Shown piece by piece: positions 8,093-17,829 of a DNA stretch of 64,000 nucleotides (the stretch's first letter is position 1; each line of letters opens with the position of its first letter). The notes under the pieces were generated by a model, which saw only the letters and a program-made list of their open reading frames with translations, searched no databases and was not told where the DNA came from. A program made the position numbers and the translations under genes. The stretch is from assembly GCA_010093485.1 (NCBI GenBank), contig MU001503.1, forward strand, positions 765,132-829,131. Reading direction: 5' to 3'. This stretch comes from Karstenula rhodostoma CBS 690.94. Taxonomy: Eukaryota > Ascomycota > Dothideomycetes > Pleosporales > Didymosphaeriaceae.

Positions 8093-9868
8093 ATGGCGCC
8101 CCCGCAACTGGCAGCGCTCAGCATGCCGCCCAACTTCCTCATCGAACTCGACCGCCTCGACCTCGACGTGCCCTTCCGCGCGTCGCAGGCGCACATCCAC
8201 CACACCTGGGCGCGCACCTTCCACGCGCGCCCCGAGCTGTACCTGCGGCCGCAGAGCGTCGTCGAGGTGCAGAAGATCGTCACCCTCGCCCGCCGCATGC
8301 GCCGCCGCGTCGTGACGGTCGGCTGCGGCCACTCGCCCTCGGACCTCACGTGCACGTCGGCCTGGATGGTCAACCTCGACCACCTGGCCAGCGTCCTGGA
8401 CGTGAGCAAGGAGCGCAAGACCATCACGGTGCAGGCCGGCATCCGCATGCACGCCCTGAACCTGGCCGCGCGGGACCATGGCCTGACGATGCCCTCGCTG
8501 GGCTCCATCGACGTGCAGTCGCTGGCAGGCGCCATCGGCACCGCCACCCACGGAAGCTCCATGAACCACGGCCTGCTGTCCGACTACGTCCGCAGTCTGC
8601 GCATCGTGCTCGCCAACGGCCAGGCCGTCAAGTGCTCGGCCTCGCAGTCGCCCGACCTGTTCCGCGCCGCCCTCGTCTCCCTCGGCGCACTGGGCATCAT
8701 CGTCGAGATGGAGTACGAGCTGTCCGACCACAGCAACATCGAGTGGGCCCAGACCATCCTGCCCATCGACCACGTCCTCTCGCTCTGGGACAAGGATCTG
8801 TGGACCTCCCACGAGTTTGTGCGCGTCTGGTGGCTTCCCTACATGAAGCGTGCCATTGTGTGGAAGGCGAACAAGACGGACAAGCCCCACGCGAAGCCCG
8901 CCTACAACTGGTATGGCGGCAGCGTCGGCTTCCACACATACCACATCCTCCTCTGGATCTCCCAATACGTGCCCCGCTTCTTGCCCTGGGTCGAGTGGTT
9001 CGTCTTCGGCATGCAGTACGGCTTCAAGGATGGAGCCACCATCCGCGCCGTCGAGGAACAGCGCACGGGGCTGCTCATGAACTGTCTATACTCGCAATTC
9101 GTCAATGAATGGAGCATCCCGCTCGCAAAAGGCCCCGAAGCCCTGACCCGCCTAACAAAATGGCTCCACGGCGACGAACCCGGCTCCGCCATCCCCTTCA
9201 GTCCCAACGGCCTCTACGTTCACTCTCCCATCGAGGTTCGCGTGGCCAACACCGTTGACCGACACCCTCGTCCTTTCCTCGATACCTCTTGCCCCAACGA
9301 GCCATCCCTTTATCTGAACGCCACACTCTACCGTCCCTACAACCAAGATCCGCCTTGCCGCGAGCGCTACTACCAAGCCTTCGAGCACCTCATGAAGGAG
9401 TACGATGGCCGCCCGCACTGGGCAAAGAACTTTGAATCTGTAGACCACAGCTACCTATCAAAGGCCTACGGCGACGATTTGGATGAGTACCTCCGCGTCC
9501 GCAATGAAGTCGACCCCGACGGCATGTTCCTCGGCCCCTGGCACCGCCGCACCATCTTACCACCCACAACCGAACTCGCCGCATTTCCGCTCGAAGAGAA
9601 GGAAGTTGTAAGGCGACAGCGCCATACAGGTGGCGTGGACTGGGTAGGCGAGCAGGCACGCTGGTACGATGGCGGCGTAGACGTGTTTGAGAAGAATGGC
9701 AGTGAAAGTGGCGAGAGCTTTGATTTGATGGCTGGAGCCGAGGCCGAAGCCAGCGTGTTGTTAGAGAGTTTGCGAGATGACGATGAAGACCTAGAGGTGG
9801 AGAAAAGACGGCGAGAAGACACAGAAGAGTTCTTCATCTCTGGAACCAACGTTTTCAACAAGATGTGA
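8093..9868 (+). CDS. ALO1: D-arabinono-1,4-lactone oxidase
   Basis: Mitochondrial FAD enzyme that oxidises D-arabinono-1,4-lactone to D-erythroascorbate, an antioxidant. One exon, 591 residues. The start is the first in-frame ATG, in a good context (CAACCATGG); the frame is open further upstream but only from non-ATG codons. Visible: an N-terminal segment with HHTWARTF, the PP-type FAD-binding motif VGCGHSPSDLTCT (residues about 78-90) whose His is the usual covalent flavin site, IGTATHGSS and GALGIIVEMEYEL of the FAD domain, and the ALO-domain motif RPHWAKNF near residue 445. A roughly 60-residue acidic tail extends beyond the yeast protein. Strongly GC-rich with C/G at third positions, which opens long antisense frames that are not genes. 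It is not part of the RiPP pair as far as can be judged. Confidence 0.93.
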   Translation: MAPPQLAALSMPPNFLIELDRLDLDVPFRASQAHIHHTWARTFHARPELYLRPQSVVEVQKIVTLARRMRRRVVTVGCGHSPSDLTCTSAWMVNLDHLASVLDVSKERKTITVQAGIRMHALNLAARDHGLTMPSLGSIDVQSLAGAIGTATHGSSMNHGLLSDYVRSLRIVLANGQAVKCSASQSPDLFRAALVSLGALGIIVEMEYELSDHSNIEWAQTILPIDHVLSLWDKDLWTSHEFVRVWWLPYMKRAIVWKANKTDKPHAKPAYNWYGGSVGFHTYHILLWISQYVPRFLPWVEWFVFGMQYGFKDGATIRAVEEQRTGLLMNCLYSQFVNEWSIPLAKGPEALTRLTKWLHGDEPGSAIPFSPNGLYVHSPIEVRVANTVDRHPRPFLDTSCPNEPSLYLNATLYRPYNQDPPCRERYYQAFEHLMKEYDGRPHWAKNFESVDHSYLSKAYGDDLDEYLRVRNEVDPDGMFLGPWHRRTILPPTTELAAFPLEEKEVVRRQRHTGGVDWVGEQARWYDGGVDVFEKNGSESGESFDLMAGAEAEASVLLESLRDDDEDLEVEKRRREDTEEFFISGTNVFNKM

Positions 9869-10079
9869 TGCATTTCAGAGAGATTTAACCCAATTCAAAA
9901 TGTACATATTCCATCTAATTCATGATGAGCAACCTTATTCTAAGGTTGGACGGCTTAAGCGTGATCCGACTAGCTCCCTCCTACCTGGCTCCCAGCAGTG
10001 GCCATGATGGACGTGAATCCCGCAACCTCCAACTTACCCTTCTTCAATGCCTCGCGCCTGTCATTTCTCACGTGCATTG

Positions 10080-10964
10080 CTATATTTCATACAGAATCTT
10101 CTTGACCTTCCACACTTTCAGTCCACCACGGGTACACAAAATCTCCACCAAATCCGCAACAATCATACACGTAAAGAACACAACTAGTCCAAGAATCGCA
10201 AATATAAGGAACAGGAACAACCAGATCGCCACAGGAAGTGGATAGGGCGACATCGCCAGCTCGTCGAGGCCGTCGTCTGAGTCGTCTCAAGCACTCGTCA
10301 ACGATGCCACGGTTGTAGATGAAGACGTCCTGGAAATTGATCTTGAGGACGAGGGCGACCGTTTGGGCGGAGAGTAGGTGGAGAGAGAAGATTCGGATAC
10401 TGAGCGGTAGAAGGCAGGTGAGACAGCGCGTGCGGGTATGCGGCTGGAAGGCTGCTGACGTTGATTAGGTAGGGCGGTGGCGTATTTTTTTTTATAGATA
10501 CGGGTGGCTTTGGATATGCTGTTGAAAGAGGCGCGGGAGCTTTTGATGACGTGCGAGGCGTAAGCCGGGGAGGGAGCGCGATAGCGATGGCATGTGGATC
10601 GAGGCGGTGCGAAGATGCAGTCTTGCTCTCCTCTAGGTTGTGCTGAGGGAAATGCGAGCATGTCTGCCAGGGCATGATCCTCATCTCGATGTCGCGCCGT
10701 GGTGTGGCCTGCCACCTTGAGTATGCAGCTTGGTCCGAAGCGCATGTTGTTCGAGGTGAGGCCAGCTCGTTGTGGGAGAGATGCGTTGACGTGTTTTCCG
10801 AAAGGGATTCCTCGGTGGTGTCCGCTCCACAACGCCGTTACACTGGCCTCTGATAGAGGAAGGAGATGATCCCAATTTTCGACCCAGAGTTCACGACACC
10901 ATTTGTGGCCGCGCCATACCGATCTAAGCTTTTCGCGGTCTTCTTTCTCGGTAGAACCGCTCAT
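10080..10964 (-). CDS. uncharacterised protein with C-terminal membrane anchor; in-frame stop or weak intron
   Basis: I do not recognise the family. The frame from 10964 runs 225 residues to a TGA at 10289-10287, then continues in the same frame with an acidic segment (DDSDDGLDELAM), a hydrophobic helix (VAIWLFLFLIFAILGLVVFF) and a basic tail to a TAG at 10082-10080. Either the TGA is real and the membrane part is lost, or a 51-base intron (10310-10260, GT...AG, weak donor GTGGCA and poor acceptor) removes it, giving 277 residues. The middle is basic and Ser-rich. The membrane segment looks real because hydrophobic and flanking charged residues are well placed. A second frame over 10300-10390 also reads protein-like but breaks at both ends. 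Confidence in exact structure is low. Confidence 0.45.
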
Positions 10965-11360
10965 ATGATGGACATTACAGATGCAGCAAATTGTTACGGT
11001 TGTGGTTGGTGAACTCTTTGCAATCGATCAAGTCGTTCCGTGGTACGGGCACGGATGCGAATGACGGGTTGCATTGTCAACGAGATGCACTATAATGGAT
11101 GCGCACCAAAATAATGACATATAATCACGGGATGGGTGATAAAAAGATGAGATGTTCTGTATCTGTCAGCCATTGTGGACTCGTGCTCGAAATCAAGTCT
11201 ATCATGCAGAAGACATATGCGCTATTAGTTGGAGACCGTCATATTATGTAATGGATGGCATTGATGGATCGCAGTCCATCTAATTGATTAGAGAAGTACC
11301 AGTGAACATATTCAGCTCTTCGGACGTAGTGTCGTGGCTCATGTAGACCCACCTCTTTCA
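10965..11360. other. intergenic, about 400 bases
   Basis: AT-richer than the flanking genes. No supported gene. It separates the membrane-protein start from the 3' end of the beta-glucosidase relic. Confidence 0.45.
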
Positions 11361-12575
11361 TCACTGGTCCAAATAAACGTTGAATGCGTTGACGTATTCA
11401 AACGCACTGGCTTTAAAGAAGCGCTCTTGGGTGGTGAGATTGACGTACTATCATTGTCAACGATGTTGTTCTTTTTGGCTTTCGGTTGACAACGTACCTG
11501 AATTCCAAATTTGACCGAATAGCCCTGGCTCCACTCACAGTTGTCGTAGATGCTCCCCGCCAAGTACCTACCACGTTCACACCCTCCGAAATGGCTTTCA
11601 AGATAACCTCAAGATAGTCACGGTAGTAGGCAGAGCGGAGAGGTTTCATGAAGATGGAGGGCAGGTCATTTCGAAGGGCTTCATAGGGTTCGCCTATATT
11701 CTGTTATAGCGACGCCGCCCTACAACCTGTGAACTAAAATTTCGAACGGACGAGTGGCAACCCTCAATCGAGTCATCCCTCGTGGCTTGGTACATGCTTA
11801 CCCGCGGCTTCCACCTATCTTGCATGTAGTGCAAGGACGCTGGCACTCAATCTGTAGTTTTGATTAACCAGAGCCAGGGTCCACGGCTGGACCGATGAGC
11901 CAGTAACCGTTTGCATACGTCTTGGTGGAGTTGTAGCAAGACGGAAAATTGGATGGCTCTCATTCTTCGTACACGCCTCAATTTCGCTGTCATGAAGTCA
12001 CTGGTAAGCGTCATGTGCGTAATGTTGGTCTGGGCTTTCTGGTCGTCTGTGAAAGGGTCCAAGAATGTCTCGACGTACTCTTTCAGGCCAATTTTTTTTA
12101 GTATTGCATTGCTCATCGTGGGGCAACACACGGTACTCAAGCTTTTGTCCGGACATTGCAGTCTAACCGTACCTTCTTTGTACTGATAGTAGTTGTTATT
12201 CGCAACATCTCCAGTCTCATTAGTCACTACGTAGCTGGGAACCCGGTGAGACAAAACGTCCCATATGCTAGGGACCCGGCTCTCTGCTTTGGCTGCAACT
12301 TCAATCTGATATGCGGCACCAGCATCGCTGTACCAGAAGTTTTTGGGAAACTTCCAGCTCTCGTTCTTCGCTCGGAGCGGCACTTGCTGTCCCGTGGGAA
12401 GCGAAGGGTAATACAATGGAAGTGGAAGGATCACAGAACTCGACGGGATGGGAGCTGGCTGGACGGTGGCATTGATCGAGAATGTCGAGATTGGGCCCAC
12501 GTATGGATGGCTGACTGTCTGCGGGGAAGAAGGTACGCAGGCGCAGGGTATCATCCATTGGCAGGCTACAACCAT
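11361..12575 (-). pseudogene. GH1 beta-glucosidase relic with internal deletion and frameshift
   Basis: Fragments of one glycoside hydrolase family 1 gene in correct order on the minus strand. N-terminal part (about 12500-12200): FSINATV, a Pro-rich linker, then WKFPKNFWYSDAGAAYQIE and PSIWDVLSHRVPSYV, matching the start of the GH1 barrel. C-terminal part (about 11650-11361): YYRDYLEVILKAIS, VNVVGTW, a frameshift, IYDNCEWSQGYSVKFGIQ, an intact-looking 3' intron and TTQERFFKASAFEYVNAF to a TGA at 11363-11361. The central barrel, including the acid/base NEP region, is absent; about 200-350 bases between the parts carry unrelated sequence. Sequence degeneration (WYSD where WG.AS is expected) fits loss of function. 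The N-terminal frame still encodes 242 codons, but no active enzyme could result. Confidence 0.75.
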
Positions 12576-13027
12576 TGGGGCCTGGCATCACATTGCATGC
12601 AAGAAGACGATTTCGGGATGCCGGAGTTCAAGCGAGAAGGGGTGCGTGCGGGCCGGTCCTAGGTGCAGCTGGATCCTTGGAGACGCCCAGGTCAGGTGAT
12701 CTAATCATCACGTGACGGATAAGCCACCTGGGCTGCTGTTGAGGCTGGCGCAACGCTGGCGGCGAAGACCGTGTAACTGCTTTGCTTAAGTAGCCCAGCA
12801 CCATGCAGAGGCCGCCAGCATTGTTGCGCGTCCACAGCTGCGCCACCTGTTGACCACCATCGCCCGTAGTCCACTGCGTCGCCCGCTCCCAGGTCGCTGC
12901 GGGAGCGCCCGAGACGCCTCAGTCCTGTCGCGCGCCGGCACCCCACATTTGTTCCTCCGCTTCGCGCCGTCGTCACCACCTGCACGTCCCACACAGCGCG
13001 TTGCTCGTCGGGAGCTCTCGCCTTCGC

Positions 13028-13058
<31 letters not shown>

Positions 13059-13079
13059 CTCGCCCTCGCCCTCACCGTC
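12576..13079. other. intergenic / Spt20 5' leader
   Basis: Between the GH1 relic and the Spt20 start codon. The last 60 bases are the CCCTCG repeat entered separately. The minus-strand frames here (to 13445) are low-complexity shadows of that repeat. Confidence 0.5.
13018..13075 (+). repeat. CCCTCG hexamer repeat in Spt20 leader
   Basis: About nine tandem CTTCGC/CCTCGC units stop a few bases before the Spt20 ATG. The sense strand is C-rich, the opposite strand G-rich. Similar repeats precede other starts in this window. Confidence 0.8.
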
Positions 13080-14466
13080 ATGTCGACTACAATCGCCGCT
13101 GCCCGCCCGTCGCAGGCGCTCCGCCAGCGCCGTGAATCCCAGCGGCCCCGAGTCGTAGCAAAGGCAAGCATGGAGAACGGCGCGCCCAAGGAGGACACCA
13201 GACGCTATGTCAACCGCCCAGAGGACATCCTCGCCAAGTTCAATGGCCGCCCGCCCTCGCTGCGCATCTATCTCTACCAAAGCCACTTCCGCCTCAATGA
13301 CTCCCAAGAGACGCTTTCGTACGCCTCCCCCATGCGCGAGCTTCTCGAACATGTCCGCCATAAGACGGTCCCGCACAACATGCTCGAAGATCTCCACGCC
13401 ATGGGAGTCCAATTTTACGACAGCTGCCTCATTGTCGAGGTGCACAATTTCCGCAGTTCAGGTATCAAGGCCAAGGAAGACACGAACAGCTCCGCCGAGG
13501 GATCGGGCGCAGACCCCTTCTCCATCCACAACAACAACAATTTCATCACCCCTTCCCCGCATGCTAAGCATCCTGCTTTAAAGGTCAACGCTAAAGTTGA
13601 GCCAGCAGACGCACAGAATGCCGGCGCCGACGCGAAAGCGGACAAGGATGTGGACAAGGAGAACATGCCGGCACCTGGCCAGCCAGTGTCGCAGAAACAG
13701 GGCAACAAGGCTAAGATCACCACTGCCGTGCTGTTCCCAACGACCCAATCTCATGTCGCCGATCTCACACAACTGGTCCATACGCCCGTTCCAGATGTAG
13801 CCACCATTCGCCGAAACCAGGCGGCTGCGCGCGCCGCTGGCAATCCACCTACCCCCCTAACAGCTGTGCCACCTACACCCAGTGCCCTAGCGGCGGGATG
13901 GAGTCCCAAACGACAGAAGATGATTCTGGATGAAACCAACCTGCATGAATTTGAATCGGCCGTTCTCAACGAGACCTGTCCCAAGTTGTATCTGGAACCG
14001 ACGAAGACTTTCGGAGAGACTCTTGCGCTTATGGAGGCCAATACTCACCCGAACAACCAGTATTCACCGCCTACACGGAAAACACGCAAACGGACCACTG
14101 CCGAGTTGGCCGCAGACGAAGCCGAGGCTGCTGATATGCAGCGCTACATGCTTGCAGGCGACGAGCATCAAGCCAGCAACACCACCGCAGCGGCAGGTGG
14201 AGACGAGAGCCAGCACGCTGTTCGGGCGGGCGCCAACCAGCAGACCTTCTCACGCTTTAAGACCTTGGCGGCTATCAAGAGTAACCACGAGGAAGCTGAA
14301 CGAAGGAAGAAGGAAGAGGAGGCGCGACAAGCCCAGGTCAAGAGACAGGCTCAGCAAGACGCGGCGGAAGTGGCTAAGCGCCGTGAGCTGGAGGCCAGCC
14401 ATCAAGCCGAGCAGCAGAATGCTGCCTCTGCTATGCTGCAAAAGAAACAGGAAGCTATGGCTCGTC

Positions 14467-14515
<49 letters not shown>

Positions 14516-15464
14516 CCAGCAGCAGCAGCAGCAGCAGCAAGCACTTGCGATGCAGATGGCTAATGCGAATGCTCAGGTTTCGCAGACCCCACTATCCGCA
14601 ACTCAGCCACAATTCTCTTCTCCCGTTGTCCGCCAGCAAACGCCTATGGCGGCCGCAGCCTCACCTCTCAACCAAGTCCATGCCACCCATCCAATGGGTG
14701 GCACGCCAATGGTTGCCACGTCTTCAAATCACGCCGCCGGTAGTCCCGCTCGACCACTTTCTGCTATATCTCATCATCCCAACGCAATGGCGCGTACTGC
14801 CAGCCAGCAGCAGCACCAAAACTTAAGTCGCACTGGAACGCCACAAATCATGCAAGGAACCCCAGTCATGAACTCTGCTATGCCAGCCCGAAACATCTCT
14901 TCCACACCGACGCCTCGAATGAACAACCAGGGAAGCCCGAATATCCCTGTGCCAGGAGCTACGCCAATCATGATGCACACACCCCAACCTGGTCAGAACA
15001 TGACTCCGGAACAAATACAGTATCTTCAGGCTCAAAATGCACAGAACCAGCTGCGCGCTCAAAGCATGCAGCAGGCAAATATTTCCCCCAGCAACCATCA
15101 ACAGTTTCAGCAGGCGGCTTTCCAACGGGCGAACATGCAGATTCAGGCGAACGGTGTCCCTCAAGGTCAGAATCCTCAGCAGTACAGACAAATGCTGGCG
15201 TCAAGATTCTATCAGCAATTGCAACAGCAACAGCAGCAGCGCATGGCCGCGAACATGTCACCTCAGGGCATACCCCAGGCTGGAACTCCCAATGCTGGGC
15301 AAACGCAGCTTGCTAATTTGAATTTGCAGCAACTTCGTCAGCAATACGTCACTCGCAAGCAGCAGCTCTTACAGACCTACGGACAAAACGTACCCCATCA
15401 GCACCTGGTACAGATGAACCAAATGGAAACAGCCATCAGGCAGAGAGAGGTACAGGTACAGGCA

Positions 15465-15508
<44 letters not shown>

Positions 15509-16001
15509 AGCAGTACAGCAACAAGCAATGACCCAGCCTAACCAGATGAATATGCAAGGCATGTCCAACCATATGAACATGCAAGGTGGTGGCAACCCCC
15601 AAGCGTCGGTCCAAATGCAACAATACCAGCAAATGCTTCAACAGCAGCGCGCTCAACAACAGCGACAGAGCCAAATCATGCAGATGAGACAGCAGGCGAT
15701 GCAGCAGGGTGGGCAGATGAACATGAACAACATGCCGGCCGGTTTCAACGTCAACAACATGGGCAACATGGGCAACATGAACGGGATGAACATGGCGAAT
15801 ATGCAGACAATGAGCCAGGGCAACATGGGCATGCAGGGCATGCAAGGCATGCAAGGGATGAACATGGGAGGCATGCAAGGGATGAACCAGCAACAGATGC
15901 AGCAGATGATGATGATGCGGCAGGCGCAAGCGAGAGCTGCGATGCAGCAGCAGGGCCAACAGCAACAGCAAGGTGGGGACATGAATTGGAGCGGCGTTTG
16001 A
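13080..16001 (+). CDS. SPT20: SAGA complex subunit Spt20 homologue
   Basis: Structural subunit of the SAGA histone acetyltransferase co-activator in the nucleus. One exon, 973 residues. The Spt20 domain lies near residues 40-340: PEDILAKFNGRPPSLRIYLY, SYASPMRELLEHVRH, PHNMLEDLHAMG and FYDSCLIVEVHNFR, then later ALMEANTHP-type residues after LYLEPTKTFGETL. The rest is Gln/Met/Asn-rich, with a pure run of sixteen CAA codons at 14466-14513 followed by CAG codons, a second CAG tract near 15465-15510, and a Met/Gly/Asn-rich end. A charged coiled-coil-like segment (about 405-450) precedes the first poly-Gln. The ATG directly follows a CCCTCG repeat and has an acceptable context. The poly-Gln arms fit activation-domain contacts. 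The conserved N-terminus makes the assignment firm. Confidence 0.9.
14466..14540 (+). repeat. poly-Gln coding tract, 16 CAA then CAG units
   Basis: Sixteen consecutive CAA codons, one CAC, then seven CAG and one CAA. The purity of the CAA run marks it as length-unstable. Confidence 0.9.
15463..15510 (+). repeat. second poly-Gln coding tract, CAG-rich
   Basis: Run of CAG codons with an occasional CAA inside the Spt20 gene, about 1 kb downstream of the first tract. Confidence 0.85.
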
Positions 16002-16529
16002 ACGTCGTGGTACGTTTATTGAACGCTGAAGTTTGGGTACTGGGTTGCGTATCTTTCTTTCCTGTTTGTATTCTGCTGAAGCATATGCATTGAATACACG
16101 GTATGGGTCTGGGGTGGTGGCGTTTGGCCAGTCACGCGGTAGATACCCTTTCTGCGTCGCACGGGCTTGGGTGGGAACTGTATCAAAAGACGGTGTACCT
16201 GGCGTTGTTCCGGGACCAGACATTTTTCGGCATTTTTGTGCCCAATGTCAACATTTCTAGGACAGTAAAGTTATCATTGATATTACGACATGCATCAGGT
16301 CATCATCAAATGCCATATCATACAGCTGCCGGTTTATGTGATGAAAGGTCCAATCCGGTTCTGTTCCTGCACCTTTGCTTTGGGTGCTCATGCCATGCCG
16401 TTTGAGTTCCACCTACCACACCGTGTCGTATGCTCGTCCTAGACCAGACGCTGTATGAGCCAAGCCCAATATCCGATGCAAGATATGGTGGGTATTGACT
16501 CACGTGATTATACTTTCTCGTCGAGTTCT
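16002..16529. other. intergenic between convergent genes
   Basis: 3' regions of Spt20 and the SRPBCC gene. Nothing further recognised. Confidence 0.5.
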
Positions 16530-17110
16530 TTATTGGGCGGCGGCTTTGGCGAGGTCGGCGAGCGCGTCGCGGCGTTTAAATTTTGCGTCCTCGATCACTC
16601 CTGCGATTGGTCAGATTTGCTTGTCGACGGGTTGGAGAGGGAGGAGCGTTGACATACCGGCATCAGCATCGCTAGAAAAGTTGCCTGTCCAGGTGATGAA
16701 GGTTTGTCCTTCGTGCTTGCCTGAGGTGACAGGGTACGCGCGGATAGTGCTCACGACGCTGGTGTAGCTGAGCGCGGGCTGGCTCGAGATGACTGAGTAG
16801 GTGATGAAGTGGTCGATGCTCTGTTTGCACGCTGTTAACAAGCCATGATTCAGAGTTGAGAAAAGCGAACTGGGGCCAAGTGTACCGAGTGCTCCTCCTG
16901 CTTCACGTCCAGCTCAGTGCCATCCTTGAAGGTCCACTTGACGACGTCGGTCTCGGGTGAGGAGCTCTGGACGACCTCGCTCTTCTCGAGCTTGCTCCAG
17001 AACTTGGAGAAGTCCTGCAGCTTGATAAGGTGCCAAACGGCGCTGAAGGGGGCTTCGATGACGGCGGATTCCCTGACCGAGGTCGACGTGGGGATGCGCG
17101 AGTCAGACAT
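16530..17110 (-). CDS. SRPBCC-fold (polyketide cyclase/Bet v1-like) small protein
   Basis: Small ligand-binding fold protein of the START/polyketide-cyclase superfamily; substrate unknown. Exons 17110-16886, 16820-16658 and 16600-16530 with introns of 65 and 57 bases (second has a CTGAC branch site) sum to 153 codons. The N-terminus reads SVRESAVIEAPFSAVWHLI, the hallmark first strand and helix of the fold, then VVKWTFKDG, HFITYSVISSQP, TFITWTGNFSSDA and a last helix after VIEDAKFKRRDALADL. The size (152 residues) is normal for stand-alone members. Start is the first ATG after a GGGTGC-type repeat in the leader. It is divergent from the PhoD gene, sharing a 719-base promoter region. No catalytic residues can be named. 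Confidence 0.82.
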
Positions 17111-17829
17111 TGTTGCTGGTAGTCAGGTTTGGGTGTGGTGCGGGTGCGGGTGCGGGTGCGGGTAGCGTGGTGGGTGTGGATTTGCGATGCGTGTTGGTGT
17201 TCAATTGGGCGGGAGGGGGGTACTTGAGTGCAGGAGGAGGGGTGTGAAGTTTGCTTGCTAGTGGCGTCATAGTAGGGCAGTGGGGCGATTCTGGAAGCTG
17301 CGAGCTACCCCGCCGCGCCCCGCGTTCGTGCCTGCTTGGCTCGAACAAACATGCCACAAGCGGATACAAAGCCATGTGATGTGAGCTCACACGCATGTCA
17401 ATATTTACTATACATTCTTCAGGAGTCTACTACCAACAGATGGAGGATGGCTGCCGTTGCGGGGAGACGGCGTAGACAAGCTCCACCAAGCTTCGACGAC
17501 GCACGACGCACGACGCACGACGCCCAATCGCACAGGTCCGTTGGCGCACGCACGACTTGGACCATCTGGCTGATGATGGGCCTTTGCAACCTACGCCGGC
17601 GCATGCTCCCGACTGCCATGGTGATTGGGACGGTTCCTGCAGGCGAAGGCGATGACGACGCAGCCATGCGAAGAGGCGGGGATCCAATGGATGCTGTCGC
17701 TCTGGAAGCTGCGGCTGCTTGCAAGAGACGCTCTGCGGTCTTGAGGGTACAAAAGGGTCCGGGAGAGTCCGGTAGTCCTGCAGTCCTGCAGTCCTGCAAG
17801 CTGCTGAGTTTCGCCAGCCAATTGTCAAG
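17111..17829. promoter_or_regulatory. shared divergent promoter region (SRPBCC gene / PhoD gene)
   Basis: 719 bases between divergent starts. Contains the GGGTGC repeat near the SRPBCC start and short CGACGCACGA and TCCTGCAG repeats (about 17500 and 17775). Open frames on both strands here are not supported as genes. Confidence 0.5.
17134..17164. repeat. GGGTGC hexamer repeat in SRPBCC leader
   Basis: About five tandem units on the plus strand, hence C-rich on the sense strand of the minus-strand gene, 25 bases upstream of its ATG. Confidence 0.8.

Noticed and set aside
8045..8965. 306-codon minus-strand frame over the arabinonolactone oxidase gene
   Set aside because: Exact antisense shadow of a GC-rich gene with C/G third positions; composition Val/Asp/Gly-rich with no domain.
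10300..10400. Alternative frame reading ALVLKINFQDVFIYNRG
   Set aside because: Protein-like for about 40 residues but blocked at both ends without usable splice sites; the frame holding the membrane anchor is consistent over a longer range.
12786..13445. 219-codon minus-strand frame with EGEGEG repeat
   Set aside because: Arises from the CCCTCG repeat and antisense of the SPT20 start.
15369..16223. 284-codon minus-strand frame over SPT20
   Set aside because: Leu/His runs are the antisense of poly-Gln and Met/Gln sequence.
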